DNA from: Yersinia vastinensis | GTDB lineage: Bacteria > Pseudomonadota > Gammaproteobacteria > Enterobacterales > Enterobacteriaceae | Direction: 5' to 3' | NCBI RefSeq assembly: GCF_902726565.1 | Contig: NZ_CACVAF010000007.1 | Location: 1 to 64,000 of the forward strand | Length of the DNA stretch: 64,000 nucleotides | Shown here: positions 1 to 9,240 of the stretch, piece after piece | How positions within the stretch are numbered: the first letter of the stretch is position 1 | Layout of the letters: each line of letters begins with the position of its first letter | Notes under the pieces: generated by a model | Told to the model about the DNA's origin: nothing | What the model saw: only the letters and a program-made list of their open reading frames with translations | Database searches by the model: none | Made by a program: the position numbers and the translations under genes

Positions 1-41
1 AAGGGGTTTTTATAACTGATTCAAAGCTGAAAGCTTTACGG

Positions 42-66
42 AACCTCCAGCCTAGCTGGAGGTTTT
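42..66 (+). terminator. Rho-independent terminator of an upstream gene outside the window
   Basis: A GC-rich stem (AACCTCCAGC, loop CTA, GCTGGAGGTT) is followed by a run of T on the plus strand. It probably ends a plus-strand transcript that begins before the window, because no plus-strand gene lies between base 1 and here. Confidence 0.7.
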
Positions 67-74
67 CTGTGCAC

Positions 75-106
75 AAAAAGGCGAGAATATCTGAGTATTC
101 TCGCCT
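75..106 (-). terminator. Terminator of the old yellow enzyme gene / MCE operon
   Basis: An 11-bp inverted repeat (AGGCGAGAATA / TATTCTCGCCT, 6-nt loop) is followed on the minus strand by a run of five T. It lies just past the stop codon of the minus-strand flavin oxidoreductase, so it is placed to end that transcript. Confidence 0.75.
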
Positions 107-132
107 GATATCACAACAACTGCGCTTATGCG

Positions 133-1221
133 TTATTTAAATAACCCACGCAAGTTATGCGGTTCGCAACGTAAGTATTGAGGTGCAACTTTAATGGTAG
201 CGCCTAATTTAGCCGCCGCATGCCATGGCCATCTTGGGTCATAGAGAATACCACGAGCCAGTGCAATAAAATCAGCCTGCCCAGTGGCAATGATAGCTTC
301 TGCCTGTTCCGGTTCAGTAATCAAGCCTACGGCCATTACTGGGGTTTTTACGGCTTCGCGAACTTTCTGTGCCAATGGCACTTGATAATTCGGGCTAACA
401 GGGATTTGCTGATCCGGCGACAATCCCCCACTGGAAACATGAATATAATCACAGCCTAACATTTCCAATTGCTTTGCCAGCACGATAGATTGCTCAGTAT
501 CCCAACCCCCCTTAACCCAGTCAGTGGCTGAAATTCTCACTCCTACGACGATCTTTTTGTCGATGGCTGTACGGATTTCGTGGAATATCTCTAACACCAG
601 CCGCATACGATTTTCCAACGATCCGCCATAATTATCGTCGCGCTGATTTGATAACGGCGATAAGAATTGATGCAATAAATAGCCGTGCGCCGCATGGACT
701 TCAATCAATTCAAATCCTGACTCAACTGCGCGTTTTGCCGCAGCAACGAAAGCTGATTTTATCTCCGTGATACGCTCAATAGAGAGTGCCTGAGGGATAT
801 GACGATCACCAAAAGGCAATGCTGATGGCGCAACAGTTTGCCAACCACCTTGATCAGTAGGAAGTTCATTGCCCCCAAGCCAGGGTAGATTAGAAGATGC
901 TTTACGCCCTGCATGCCCCAACTGAATACCCAATTTGACCGGCGAGTAACGGCGAATAGCCTCGACCACTGGACGAAGCGCCTGCGCATGCTCATCATCC
1001 CAAATCCCAAGATCTTTATCACTGATGCGCCCTTCTGGCTCCACCGCAGTAGCTTCAAGAATTAGCAAGCTGGCACCAGATAGCCCCAAATTACCTAAAT
1101 GAATCATATGCCAGTCGGTTGGAAACCCCCACTGCGCCGAATACTGGCACATTGGGGCGACTACAATTCGGTTTTCCAGCGTCAACTCACCCAGCTTTGC
1201 CGGAGAAAATAATTGGCTCAT
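133..1221 (-). CDS. NADH:flavin oxidoreductase, old yellow enzyme family (YqjM/XenA type)
   Basis: A 362-residue cytosolic FMN enzyme that reduces activated C=C bonds of enones using NAD(P)H. The N-terminus carries the APMCQYS segment with Cys25, which in the YqjM/XenA subclass tunes the flavin. His176 and His179 (HAAHGY) match the substrate-binding histidine pair. The C-terminal part has the GQADFIALAR-like FMN phosphate-binding region. Length is normal for the subclass. It starts 19 nt after the end of the PqiC-like lipoprotein gene on the same strand, so it may be co-transcribed with the MCE transport operon, although no functional link is known. The physiological substrate cannot be inferred. 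Confidence 0.9.
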   Translation of the reverse strand: MSQLFSPAKLGELTLENRIVVAPMCQYSAQWGFPTDWHMIHLGNLGLSGASLLILEATAVEPEGRISDKDLGIWDDEHAQALRPVVEAIRRYSPVKLGIQLGHAGRKASSNLPWLGGNELPTDQGGWQTVAPSALPFGDRHIPQALSIERITEIKSAFVAAAKRAVESGFELIEVHAAHGYLLHQFLSPLSNQRDDNYGGSLENRMRLVLEIFHEIRTAIDKKIVVGVRISATDWVKGGWDTEQSIVLAKQLEMLGCDYIHVSSGGLSPDQQIPVSPNYQVPLAQKVREAVKTPVMAVGLITEPEQAEAIIATGQADFIALARGILYDPRWPWHAAAKLGATIKVAPQYLRCEPHNLRGLFK

Positions 1222-1240
1222 ACATTTACCCCTAGATTGC

Positions 1241-1888
1241 TTATTCCCGTGCGGCCTGAGGAGACTGCTGCAACGTCCAGTTCAGTACTTGTGCGGCCAA
1301 CTGATTGCTAGCCAAACCAAAAGCCTCAACAACTTCGTTCATTTGTGCGCCTTTAATCGGCTGGCGGATTTCAAAATGGCGGGTCGCAATAATTCGACGG
1401 TCAGAAATCCTTACCAGACGGGCATCGAAGCTGATTAGCACTTCACTGTTCCCGGCCTGATATACCCCTTGAAACGCCGATAAATCGCCACTCAACTCAA
1501 CATCAGCCTGAAGGCTGTCATCGTCACTGCTGACGGCGGGAATACGGCCATCAGTGCGGAACTCTTGAATCAGGCGATTACGTACCAAAATAGGTGCAGG
1601 ATCAGTCCAACGTGAGTTTTTATAGACCGCGATTTCCTGCCCATCTGGCTGAACAGCAATACGTGAGCTATTAATAAACTGATTGGTCGCGGGTTGTGAA
1701 ACCCGTAATGACCAGTTGACTGTCGGCGCACGCGACGTATTTGCCGCAGGTGGTACGGGCAATAGATAGACTTGTGATACTGGCGCACTGGGCAAAATAG
1801 TACAGGCTGACAGTAACATAACCAGCATTGATGCCGTCAATAACCCTGCACCACGGCTAACAACATGCATTACCTTAAGAGATATCAT
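1241..1888 (-). CDS. PqiC/YmbA-like outer-membrane lipoprotein of an MCE transport system
   Basis: A 215-residue protein with a signal peptide ending in a lipobox (LLSAC, cysteine near residue 29), so it should be lipidated and sent to the outer membrane. The remainder fits the ABC-type transport auxiliary lipoprotein family (PqiC, DUF330), with the SQVYLL start of the mature domain typical of it. The ATG at 1888 overlaps the stop of the MCE gene by 4 nt, which supports both the start and translational coupling. In PqiABC the lipoprotein completes a lipid path from inner to outer membrane. Here it is the last member of a four-gene permease, ATPase, MCE, lipoprotein set. Confidence 0.85.
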   Translation of the reverse strand: MISLKVMHVVSRGAGLLTASMLVMLLSACTILPSAPVSQVYLLPVPPAANTSRAPTVNWSLRVSQPATNQFINSSRIAVQPDGQEIAVYKNSRWTDPAPILVRNRLIQEFRTDGRIPAVSSDDDSLQADVELSGDLSAFQGVYQAGNSEVLISFDARLVRISDRRIIATRHFEIRQPIKGAQMNEVVEAFGLASNQLAAQVLNWTLQQSPQAARE

Positions 1889-2826
1889 CGAGGCGTAAAC
1901 TCCTGTGTTCTTTCACGGCCACGCAGCAGAGCCGCAGGGTTTTCTTCCAAACGAGAAACAGCGGCACGCAATGTCGCTAATGTTCGACGTAACTCATCAA
2001 CAGCCGGCCCGAGCTCATTCATCCCTTGCATACCATTATTGAGTGATGTCTTATTTTCATTGACCAATTTATTGAGGATGATGCTGGTATTTTGCAGCGA
2101 TGCCATGGTCTTCGCAGCATCATTAACCAACTGTTTCCCCTGACCATCCATCAGTCCATTAGCATTGCGCAGCAGGCGATTAGTTTGAGTTAACGTCTCA
2201 TTAGCTTGCTTACTGGCCAGCGCCAATTGTTGCAACATGGTACGAATGTCTTGGCGTTGATCAGCCACCGTCTGAGTGACCAGAGAAAGATTATCCAATG
2301 TGGTGATTAGGCGCTGTTGGTTATCCGGTGCCAGCAGTTGATTAAGCCGCACTAAGACTTCATTAGCATTGCCCATAAAGTTCTCACCGTTAGCCAGTAA
2401 CTGACTCATCGGCGACGGAGTGGCGATAATAACAGGTACTTCGCCATCTTTGCTTTCCAGCATGGGGCTGACCTGACTGCTACTACTGAATTGAATATTT
2501 GACGTCCCAGTAATGCCCGCAACCGTCAATCGGGCCTGAGTGTCTTCGCGGATGGGAGTGGATGCAGACACGCGGACACGTGCCCAAACCTGATTAGGGT
2601 TATCTCGGTCTAGGCGCAACTGAGTGACTTCACCGACTCGAATACCGCTGTACTGCACAGTGCTGCCCTGAGACAGACCACTCACCGGTTCGTTGAAAAC
2701 GATATCGTACAATTTGAATTGGCGGTCAGAGCCAGCGCCGGTCAGCCACAGGCAGAATAGCAGTGCGCCACTGACCACAATGAGAGTGAACAAACCAATG
2801 ACAACATGATGGGCACGGGTTTCCAT
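1885..2826 (-). CDS. MlaD-like MCE-domain periplasmic protein
   Basis: A 313-residue protein with one N-terminal membrane anchor (about residues 9-29), an MCE/MlaD domain (about 38-115, with the PVSGLSQGSTVQY segment), and a long helical C-terminal region rich in Q, N and L, consistent with a coiled-coil needle or tunnel. MCE proteins form hexameric rings that shuttle lipids across the periplasm. It directly abuts the ATPase gene (no gap) and overlaps the lipoprotein gene by 4 nt. The gene set with a separate lipoprotein resembles the paralogous MCE ABC systems of gamma-proteobacteria more than the classic mlaFEDCB operon, since mlaC and mlaB are absent. Confidence 0.9.
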   Translation of the reverse strand: METRAHHVVIGLFTLIVVSGALLFCLWLTGAGSDRQFKLYDIVFNEPVSGLSQGSTVQYSGIRVGEVTQLRLDRDNPNQVWARVRVSASTPIREDTQARLTVAGITGTSNIQFSSSSQVSPMLESKDGEVPVIIATPSPMSQLLANGENFMGNANEVLVRLNQLLAPDNQQRLITTLDNLSLVTQTVADQRQDIRTMLQQLALASKQANETLTQTNRLLRNANGLMDGQGKQLVNDAAKTMASLQNTSIILNKLVNENKTSLNNGMQGMNELGPAVDELRRTLATLRAAVSRLEENPAALLRGRERTQEFTPR

Positions 2827-3630
2827 TTACAACCTCTCTTCAATATTCGTCGTTGCCGCCTGATAAGCAGCCCGGCCACGTGGGCCATGAAAATATGCTT
2901 GAATCCACTCATCATCCGTCGCGGCGACGTTATCTAAGGTATCAACCACCAACACTTTCTTCTGCGAAAGCACCGCGACACGATCACAAAGGGTATAGAG
3001 CGTATCCAGATCGTGCGTGACCAAAAACACCGTCAGATTCAGTGCATCACGCAAGGTGCGAATCAAACTGTCAAAAGCGGCTGCACCAATAGGGTCAAGA
3101 CCCGCCGTCGGCTCATCAAGAAAGACAATATCCGGGTCTAATGCCAACGCACGAGCCAGGGCTACGCGCTTTACCATGCCACCGGACAGTGACGCGGGAT
3201 ATTTGCTACCCGCCCCCGGCGGTAACCCCGCCAGCGCCAATTTAACCTGTGCCAACTGCTCGGCCTCAGCCCGCGACAAGCCGGCATTTTCGATTAATGG
3301 CAAAGCTACGTTCTCTGTCACCGTCAGAGAACTGAATAATGCTCCTCGCTGGAACAACACGCCAAATCGCCGTTCTACCCTCGAACGAGCTTGACCCGAT
3401 AACGTCATTAAATCTTGGCCAAAAACATGAATCTGCCCATCAGTTGGACGGCGCAGCCCGACAATACTGCGCAACAGCACCGATTTGCCGGTACCCGAAC
3501 CGCCCACAACCCCCAGAATTTCGCCGCGCTGGACATCCAGGTTCAAATCTTGGTGGACACATTGTTTTCCAAAGCAGTTCACCAGATGACGAATTTGAAT
3601 AATTGGCTCTTGCGTCATATGGCTTACCAT
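2827..3630 (-). CDS. ABC transporter ATP-binding protein (MlaF-like)
   Basis: A 267-residue ATPase with Walker A GGSGTGKS (43-50), signature LSGGM (148-152), Walker B and catalytic Glu (IVFLDE, about 168-173), and a switch histidine in VTHD. The sequence is of the MlaF/Ttg2A type that powers MCE lipid transport. The ORF overlaps the upstream permease stop by 7 nt; an alternative ATG at 3618 (MTQEP) would remove the overlap. It should sit on the cytosolic face of the inner membrane with the permease encoded immediately upstream. Confidence 0.92.
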   Translation of the reverse strand: MVSHMTQEPIIQIRHLVNCFGKQCVHQDLNLDVQRGEILGVVGGSGTGKSVLLRSIVGLRRPTDGQIHVFGQDLMTLSGQARSRVERRFGVLFQRGALFSSLTVTENVALPLIENAGLSRAEAEQLAQVKLALAGLPPGAGSKYPASLSGGMVKRVALARALALDPDIVFLDEPTAGLDPIGAAAFDSLIRTLRDALNLTVFLVTHDLDTLYTLCDRVAVLSQKKVLVVDTLDNVAATDDEWIQAYFHGPRGRAAYQAATTNIEERL

Positions 3631-4769
3631 CCCATTTCCATGAAAAATAGCGCCGCGACGGCATCAAGTAAGATCACGACAAAGATTGAATGCACCACAC
3701 TGGTGGTGGTGTGCACACCAACAGACTCCGCACTGCCGGTCACTTTGAACCCTTCAAGACAGCCAATAATAGCAATCAGGAAAGCAAAGATAGGCGCTTT
3801 GCTTATCCCCACAAGAAAATGCTGTAGCCCGTTGCTGTTTTGCATAATCGACAAGAACATGGTCGGTGAAATATCGAGCGTTAAAGCACATACCACCATC
3901 CCGCCGAAAATACCGCAAACCATGCCAATAAACGTCAGCATCGGTAATGAAATCAATAGTGCCAATACCCGCGGTAATACCAGTAACTCAACCGGATTCA
4001 ACCCCAAGGTTTGGATGGCGTCGATCTCCTCATTGGCTTTCATCAGGCCAATTTCAGCCGTAAAAGCACTGGCGGTACGACCCGCCATCAAAATGGCCGT
4101 CAGCAGGACAGCAAACTCACGTAGAAAAGAAAAGACAACTAAATCGACAGTAAAAATACCCGCCCCAAAGGTGGTTAATACCGTGGCACCGAGGAAAGCA
4201 ATGACTGCGCCGACCAGAAAAGTCAGCAACATAATGATAGGAACAGCATTGAGGCCAATTTGCTGAATGTTGGCAATCAGTGAGGTTATTCGCCAACGAG
4301 AGGGCCGAAATAGCGTGCCCAACAGCGTTTCAAGTGTCAGGCCGACAAACCCCAGCAACGACTTGAAATCTTGCCATAAATTGTCAACCGAGCGCCCCGT
4401 ATTCGCCACTAACTCAAGCCAAAATGCCGGTTTCTTGTCTGATGGCTCTGGCGCGATATCCGGTAAAACCTGACTGACCGTCTCCAATAATATCCGACGT
4501 TCCTGCGGCAACGTTGGAGCGAGTTCTCGCAGATGGCTAACTCGTTCCTCACCAAGCAGCAGCGCTAACAACGTCGCGCCAGCAGTATCCAGTGCCCCTA
4601 ATTGGTTGAGATCAAATACGACACCATGAGGCATATTTGACCGTAATTGCGCGACCTTAGGTTCCAGCGCTGTGTAATGCGCCAGCACCCAATCTCCAAT
4701 AATCGAGACCCGGGCAGGCTGGGCCGAGCTGTCAATATTAAGTTGTGCTGCAAACTGCCGCTCTGTCAT
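3624..4769 (-). CDS. MlaE-type ABC permease with N-terminal STAS domain
   Basis: A 381-residue inner-membrane protein. The first ~120 residues are soluble and look like a STAS domain (VVFDLNQLGALDTAG), equivalent to MlaB but fused to the permease. The rest is an MlaE permease with about five hydrophobic segments and the conserved EIGLMKANEEIDAIQTLG loop. It is the first gene of the four-gene MCE operon and has its own upstream non-coding stretch (4770-4929). The fusion explains why no separate mlaB is present. The transported lipid is unknown. Confidence 0.9.
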   Translation of the reverse strand: MTERQFAAQLNIDSSAQPARVSIIGDWVLAHYTALEPKVAQLRSNMPHGVVFDLNQLGALDTAGATLLALLLGEERVSHLRELAPTLPQERRILLETVSQVLPDIAPEPSDKKPAFWLELVANTGRSVDNLWQDFKSLLGFVGLTLETLLGTLFRPSRWRITSLIANIQQIGLNAVPIIMLLTFLVGAVIAFLGATVLTTFGAGIFTVDLVVFSFLREFAVLLTAILMAGRTASAFTAEIGLMKANEEIDAIQTLGLNPVELLVLPRVLALLISLPMLTFIGMVCGIFGGMVVCALTLDISPTMFLSIMQNSNGLQHFLVGISKAPIFAFLIAIIGCLEGFKVTGSAESVGVHTTTSVVHSIFVVILLDAVAALFFMEMGW

Positions 4770-4929
4770 AGAGAAAGCCTTACTCTTTATTGGAATACGG
4801 TTTTGACATCATCCACATATCAAAAACCAAGCCACCACCTTAAATAGGTATATCACACACTTTAGTCAGAGTAATGACTAAAGAGTAAGGGCTTAAGTGC
4901 AAAATATCTCTGTTGGTTGAGTGCCAACG

Positions 4930-6456
4930 CTAAAGCAGCTTATTGTTGGCATTATCTCCGTTGATTTTTACCCATTGCGATACTTTTTTCCTCGGCATTG
5001 AGAACCAAACAACAATAGCGAGCAAGATTAATAGTGCACTGGCGGTGCCTAATACCAAACTGTGTGAGGCGGAAAACGCGAGTTTGGCACTGGTGAGCAA
5101 AGCATCATATCCACCAAGATGATTAATCACCTGAATAGTTTCGCTAATAGAAGCGCTGGCTTGCTCAGTCAAACTGGTGGGTAAATCCTCCGGTAACACA
5201 ATAGAAGCGGTATAAGCCCGCGATAGCATCAAACCAAAGATAGCCACTCCCAATCCTGCACCCAGCTCATAAGCCATGCCTTCGACCGCCCCTGCCGCGC
5301 CTGCTTTTTCAGGTGGGGCCGCGCTCATAATTGCCGCAGTAGAGGCCAATAAAGAAGCCTCTATGCTGAAGCCCAACAATATCATCCAGCCCCATGCCTG
5401 ATAGATCTGCGTGGCAAAATCTGTCCAAGCTAATCCTAGAAAACTTAATGAACTCAATGCAATACCTGCACTTGCCACCGTGCGTAACCCTAACTTGGCC
5501 ACCAACCAGCCAGAAAGCGGCCCACTCACGCCACTGGCAATCATTAATGGCAGCAAAAATATACCGGCTTCGAGCGGGCTTTTGCCTAGAACAAACTGTA
5601 ATTCTTGGGTCAGAAGTAATTCAAATCCCACCAGCGTGATCATCGCCGTCATTGCCATGACCATACCGACTGCAATAACTCGCTGGCTTATCAAACGAAA
5701 ATCAATCATTGGGGCAGATGTGGATAATTGGTGACGAACAAATGCAAATAACATCCCCCCCCCCACGATGGCTGTCAGCGAGGTCGTTATAGGGTCACTT
5801 CCCCCTCGCAGCCCGGCTTTGGCGGCATAGACCAGCAGCAAAATAGCCGTAATCAAGACCAATGCTGGAGCTAATTTCCAAGTCTGTTCAGTGCGTATCG
5901 GTTGATCAGGAATGACCAGCAGCGTTGCAATCACCACGGCGATAATAATGGGAATATTGATCAGGAATACCGATCCCCAATAGAAATATTCCATTAATAA
6001 TCCACCGACCAACGGCCCCATCGCCGCACCTACGGTGCCGATAGCAACCCAAATGCCCAAGGCCATGGCGCGTTCACGTTCATCCGTAAAAATATGGCGC
6101 ACTGCCGATAAAGTTGCCGGCAGGATCATCGCCGCCCCCACCGCTAAGAAAGCGCGCGCGGCGATCAATACCGCCACCGAAGGTGCCAATGCTGCCGCCA
6201 GTGATGCCAACCCAAATAGTATTGATCCCAACAAGGCCAGCCGTTTAAAACCAATGCGATCTCCCAGTGCGCCCATTGGCAGCAATAAGCACGCCATCAC
6301 TAATGAGTATATATCGATGATCCACAACAACTCGCTGCCTGTGGCAGACAGAGCAATCCCCAGCCGGGGAGCCGCGACATGGAGTACCGTTGCATCAATA
6401 GAAACAGGGAGATACATCAGAATAATAACGTAGAAAATCATCCACTTTTTAGACAT
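4930..6456 (-). CDS. smvA: SmvA-type MFS multidrug efflux pump (DHA2, 14 TM)
   Basis: A 508-residue member of the DHA2 drug:proton antiporters with about 14 hydrophobic segments and the family motif GALGDRIGFKR in the loop after TM2. The N-terminal IDATVLHVAAP segment and GFELL/QELQFV region match SmvA, which exports cationic biocides such as quaternary ammonium compounds and methyl viologen in Salmonella and Klebsiella. I take the ATG at 6456 (MSKKW) rather than the longest frame (6549), because the longer version would run through a palindromic operator and has a poor leader. It is transcribed away from a TetR regulator, as smvA is from smvR. Confidence 0.85.
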   Translation of the reverse strand: MSKKWMIFYVIILMYLPVSIDATVLHVAAPRLGIALSATGSELLWIIDIYSLVMACLLLPMGALGDRIGFKRLALLGSILFGLASLAAALAPSVAVLIAARAFLAVGAAMILPATLSAVRHIFTDERERAMALGIWVAIGTVGAAMGPLVGGLLMEYFYWGSVFLINIPIIIAVVIATLLVIPDQPIRTEQTWKLAPALVLITAILLLVYAAKAGLRGGSDPITTSLTAIVGGGMLFAFVRHQLSTSAPMIDFRLISQRVIAVGMVMAMTAMITLVGFELLLTQELQFVLGKSPLEAGIFLLPLMIASGVSGPLSGWLVAKLGLRTVASAGIALSSLSFLGLAWTDFATQIYQAWGWMILLGFSIEASLLASTAAIMSAAPPEKAGAAGAVEGMAYELGAGLGVAIFGLMLSRAYTASIVLPEDLPTSLTEQASASISETIQVINHLGGYDALLTSAKLAFSASHSLVLGTASALLILLAIVVWFSMPRKKVSQWVKINGDNANNKLL

Positions 6457-6487
6457 ACAAACACGCTCAAATTGGGCATAAATTAAT

Positions 6488-6505
6488 GTTGAACACATGT
6501 TCAAC
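6488..6505. promoter_or_regulatory. Palindromic operator between smvA and its TetR regulator
   Basis: An inverted repeat with perfect 8-bp arms GTTGAACA / TGTTCAAC around a 2-nt centre lies between the divergent pump and regulator genes, 31 bp upstream of the chosen smvA start codon. Size and position fit a TetR-family operator. Binding by the adjacent regulator is inferred. Confidence 0.6.
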
Positions 6506-6590
6506 ACGGCAATAGTAGCGGAAAGTTGAACTGGCGTCCAATTCACCACATAATGGCGAAAATGCTAATAAGTCAGATAAAGGAGCCGCT

Positions 6591-7187
6591 TTGGCCTATT
6601 TAAACCGTGAAGAGCGGCATGACACCATTTTGCAAGCAGCGATGCGGGTTGCGATTACCGAGGGGATGACTGCGACTACCGTGCGGCGAGTGGCCAGTGA
6701 AGCAGGCGTTGCTGTTGGGCAAGTTCATCATCACTTTTCATCTGTTTCGCGGCTACGGGCAGATGCTTTTCTCTTGTTAGTTAAGCACTCACTGGCGTCT
6801 TTTGTGCTAAACAGCCAAGGCTTACCTGCTCATGAGCGCATGTTACAGGTGCTTGGTTATCCGCAAGATGAAATCTGTCAGCGGGAAACCCGGCTGTGGA
6901 ATGAAGCCTCCATATTGGCTGAACGGGATGAACTGATTAAAGAGGCTTATGCGGCCTCAATGTCGGACTGGCATCAAGCAACTGTAGAAGTGATACACGC
7001 AGGGATTGTCAATAATGAATTCCGCTCAAATATCAACGCCAGTGATATTGCGTGGCGCTTGATTGGGCTGGTCTGTGGTCTGGATGGGCTAACCCAATTT
7101 ACCGAACTCGGCTTCTCGGAAACCGAGATACTGCGCCATATCGCTGCGATAATGGAAACCGAGTTACTCAATAAATCCTCCATCTAA
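6591..7187 (+). CDS. smvR: TetR-family repressor, SmvR-like
   Basis: A 198-residue regulator with an N-terminal helix-turn-helix (about residues 10-55, including TVRRVASEAGVAVGQVHHHF) and a divergent ligand-binding C-terminal domain. The N-terminus is very close to SmvR of Klebsiella as I recall it, and the gene is divergent from an smvA-like pump, which is the known arrangement. The start is TTG at 6591, chosen because a strong AAGGAG (6580-6585) lies 5 nt upstream. It probably represses smvA and itself through the palindrome at 6488-6505. Confidence 0.82.
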   Translation: MAYLNREERHDTILQAAMRVAITEGMTATTVRRVASEAGVAVGQVHHHFSSVSRLRADAFLLLVKHSLASFVLNSQGLPAHERMLQVLGYPQDEICQRETRLWNEASILAERDELIKEAYAASMSDWHQATVEVIHAGIVNNEFRSNINASDIAWRLIGLVCGLDGLTQFTELGFSETEILRHIAAIMETELLNKSSI

Positions 7188-7318
7188 CCCCCATTTTTAC
7201 CACTATCTCACGCTAACGGCTTTTGCCGGAGATACAGGCTATAATGGCAATTTGTCACCTATCATCCCCATCAATTTATCGATGCTGTAACGGGGATATT
7301 TTCTTTTGAGAGCCGATT

Positions 7319-9046
7319 ATGACTCAACACTCTACTGTCGCCGATGTTATCTACTACAACGGCACGATTTACACGGCAGATGCGAATAACCAAGTTTGCA
7401 GCGCTATCGCCATAGGTCAGGGCTATATTCTGGCCACCGGCGGTGATGAACTCACCCAGCAGTTTGCTTCCCCAAAGACTCGTCTTATCGATTTAGAGGG
7501 CAAATTTATGATGCCCGGCCTTATCGACAGCCATATGCACCCATTTTGGGGCGGGAAACAACTGATCGGTTGCAACCTCAATTATGCCGCGCTAAGTGTT
7601 GAGCAGACTCTGGATATCATCCAGAAGCATCTTGATAACGACCCATTTGAGGGTGAAAATGACTGGCTAACCGTCCGTGCTTGGCAACGTCAAGCTATGA
7701 CGCCGGTTGGTGCCGATATGAGCCGCAGCGCACTGGACTCGCTCAATACCCGCCGCCCGATCGCCCTATTCTCTAATGACTGCCATACGCTGGCGGCTAA
7801 CAGTCGCGCCCTTGAATTACTGGGGATCGATGAAAACACGCCCGTCCCACCAGATGGCAAAATTGCCCGTGATGCGCAAGGCAAACTCACCGGCATTTTG
7901 GAAGATGCACCCGCCATGCGTGCTTTCGACAGCATCCCGTCCGCGACACCGGAAAAGAATGTGCAAATTGCCGCCCATGTGCAGCAAGTGCTGAATGCTC
8001 AGGGTGTCACCACCGTGATGGATACGCGCGTATTTGCCGAGCAATTGCTGGCTTTCCGCCGTCTGTATGAGCGCGATGAGTTAACGCTGCGGGTGCTAGG
8101 CGCCAAAGAAGTGACACCCGACAGTTTGCAGGGGCCAGAAGATGCCGCGCGGGTGGTGCAAGAAGTGGTGGAATTTGGTCGCCAATGGGGCAGTGAAGAA
8201 TGGACGCCGGCACCGGGTTTTGCCGTTGACCACCTGAAGCTGTTTATCGATGGTGTGCTACAACCCCCAACGATGACCGCTGCGCTACTGGAGCCTTATC
8301 GTGCCAACCGAGGCACACCAGACAAACCCGATTGGCAAGATACTGATCATTATGGTGATCTCTACTTTACTGCACCGGTGGTCAATGCTGTGATTCTGGA
8401 GTGCGCACGGGCGGGCCTTCATCCTCATACTCACACGGTGGGTGATGGGGCTATCGAAATGGTATTAGATGCAGTAGAACAGATGCGGGCCGCTATGCCG
8501 GGTAAAGATATTCGCCCAGGGTTAGCGCATAACGAGCTGGTTGCTGCTCACCAATATGACCGGTTTGCCAAACTGGGGGCCACGGCAGTGCTTTCTTTCC
8601 AATGGGGCGGTTTGCCGGGCGTTCTCATTGATGAAGAGCGTGAAATGTTGGGCGAAACCCGCTTCCAGCATATGGAGCCGGCAGCTCGTTTTCTGGATGC
8701 AGGGGCGCGAATCGCTTATGGCAGTGACTGGCCCATTGACCGCTTAGATGAATGGTACAACTTGCAAGTGGGTATGACCCGCCGCGCATGGGGTCTGGAC
8801 GGAAGTCCCGCAGGCCCACGGCTGGATAATGACCGGGATTTGACCTTGATTGAGACACTGCGTTCGGCCACTATTGATGCCGCCTATATGATAGCCAAAG
8901 AGCAATATATTGGTTCTCTGGAAGCGGGTAAATTTGCCGATATTATCATTTTGAAAAATAACCTATTTGAGCAGTCGCCAGAAACGATTTACCAAACTCA
9001 AGTGGAATCCACACTGATCGGCGGTAACGTGGTTTATCAAGGCTAA
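7319..9046 (+). CDS. Amidohydrolase family protein (YtcJ-like)
   Basis: A 575-residue protein of the amidohydrolase superfamily, amidohydro_3 group. The metal-binding signature SHMHP (His72, His74) follows the first beta-strand, and later conserved histidines and acids occur in HTHTVGDGAI and YGSDWPID. The C-terminus has the ADIIIL composite-sandwich segment. There is no signal peptide. Close relatives are annotated as YtcJ-like exoenzyme-regulatory or N-substituted formamide deformylase-like proteins, but the substrate cannot be deduced. It is followed after ~190 bp by an APC-type permease on the same strand, which might import its substrate or a related amine; that link is an inference. Confidence 0.85.
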   Translation: MTQHSTVADVIYYNGTIYTADANNQVCSAIAIGQGYILATGGDELTQQFASPKTRLIDLEGKFMMPGLIDSHMHPFWGGKQLIGCNLNYAALSVEQTLDIIQKHLDNDPFEGENDWLTVRAWQRQAMTPVGADMSRSALDSLNTRRPIALFSNDCHTLAANSRALELLGIDENTPVPPDGKIARDAQGKLTGILEDAPAMRAFDSIPSATPEKNVQIAAHVQQVLNAQGVTTVMDTRVFAEQLLAFRRLYERDELTLRVLGAKEVTPDSLQGPEDAARVVQEVVEFGRQWGSEEWTPAPGFAVDHLKLFIDGVLQPPTMTAALLEPYRANRGTPDKPDWQDTDHYGDLYFTAPVVNAVILECARAGLHPHTHTVGDGAIEMVLDAVEQMRAAMPGKDIRPGLAHNELVAAHQYDRFAKLGATAVLSFQWGGLPGVLIDEEREMLGETRFQHMEPAARFLDAGARIAYGSDWPIDRLDEWYNLQVGMTRRAWGLDGSPAGPRLDNDRDLTLIETLRSATIDAAYMIAKEQYIGSLEAGKFADIIILKNNLFEQSPETIYQTQVESTLIGGNVVYQG

Positions 9047-9067
9047 TAACCGCAAAATAATCCTGTT

Positions 9068-9097
9068 CTGGCTCACTGACTTATCTCAGTGGGCCAG
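9068..9097 (+). terminator. Stem-loop downstream of the amidohydrolase gene
   Basis: A 12-bp inverted repeat (CTGGCTCACTGA / TCAGTGGGCCAG with one G-T pair) follows the amidohydrolase stop codon by 21 nt. No clear T run follows, so it may be a weak or factor-assisted terminator, or an mRNA-stabilising hairpin. Confidence 0.4.
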
Positions 9098-9240
9098 TAA
9101 AATCAGTGTTGCAAAGTCAGGCCAGAAGGAAGTCATTGGCGTTACCGCTACCCTTGTGGCAAAATCCGCTCCTTTGTGTTTTACAGCTGCATAAAAATGC
9201 AGCGTAACGGTGCTTGTTTACACCAGGAGATGATAGGGTA

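Noticed and set aside
3415-4266. 283-codon plus-strand frame
   Set aside because: It lies antisense to the ATPase and permease genes, which have clear family motifs; composition shows no protein family.
9130-9143. Partial match to the 122-bp repeat (AAGTCATTGGCGTT)
   Set aside because: Only 14 bases match and the rest of the element is absent; may be a remnant but cannot be supported.
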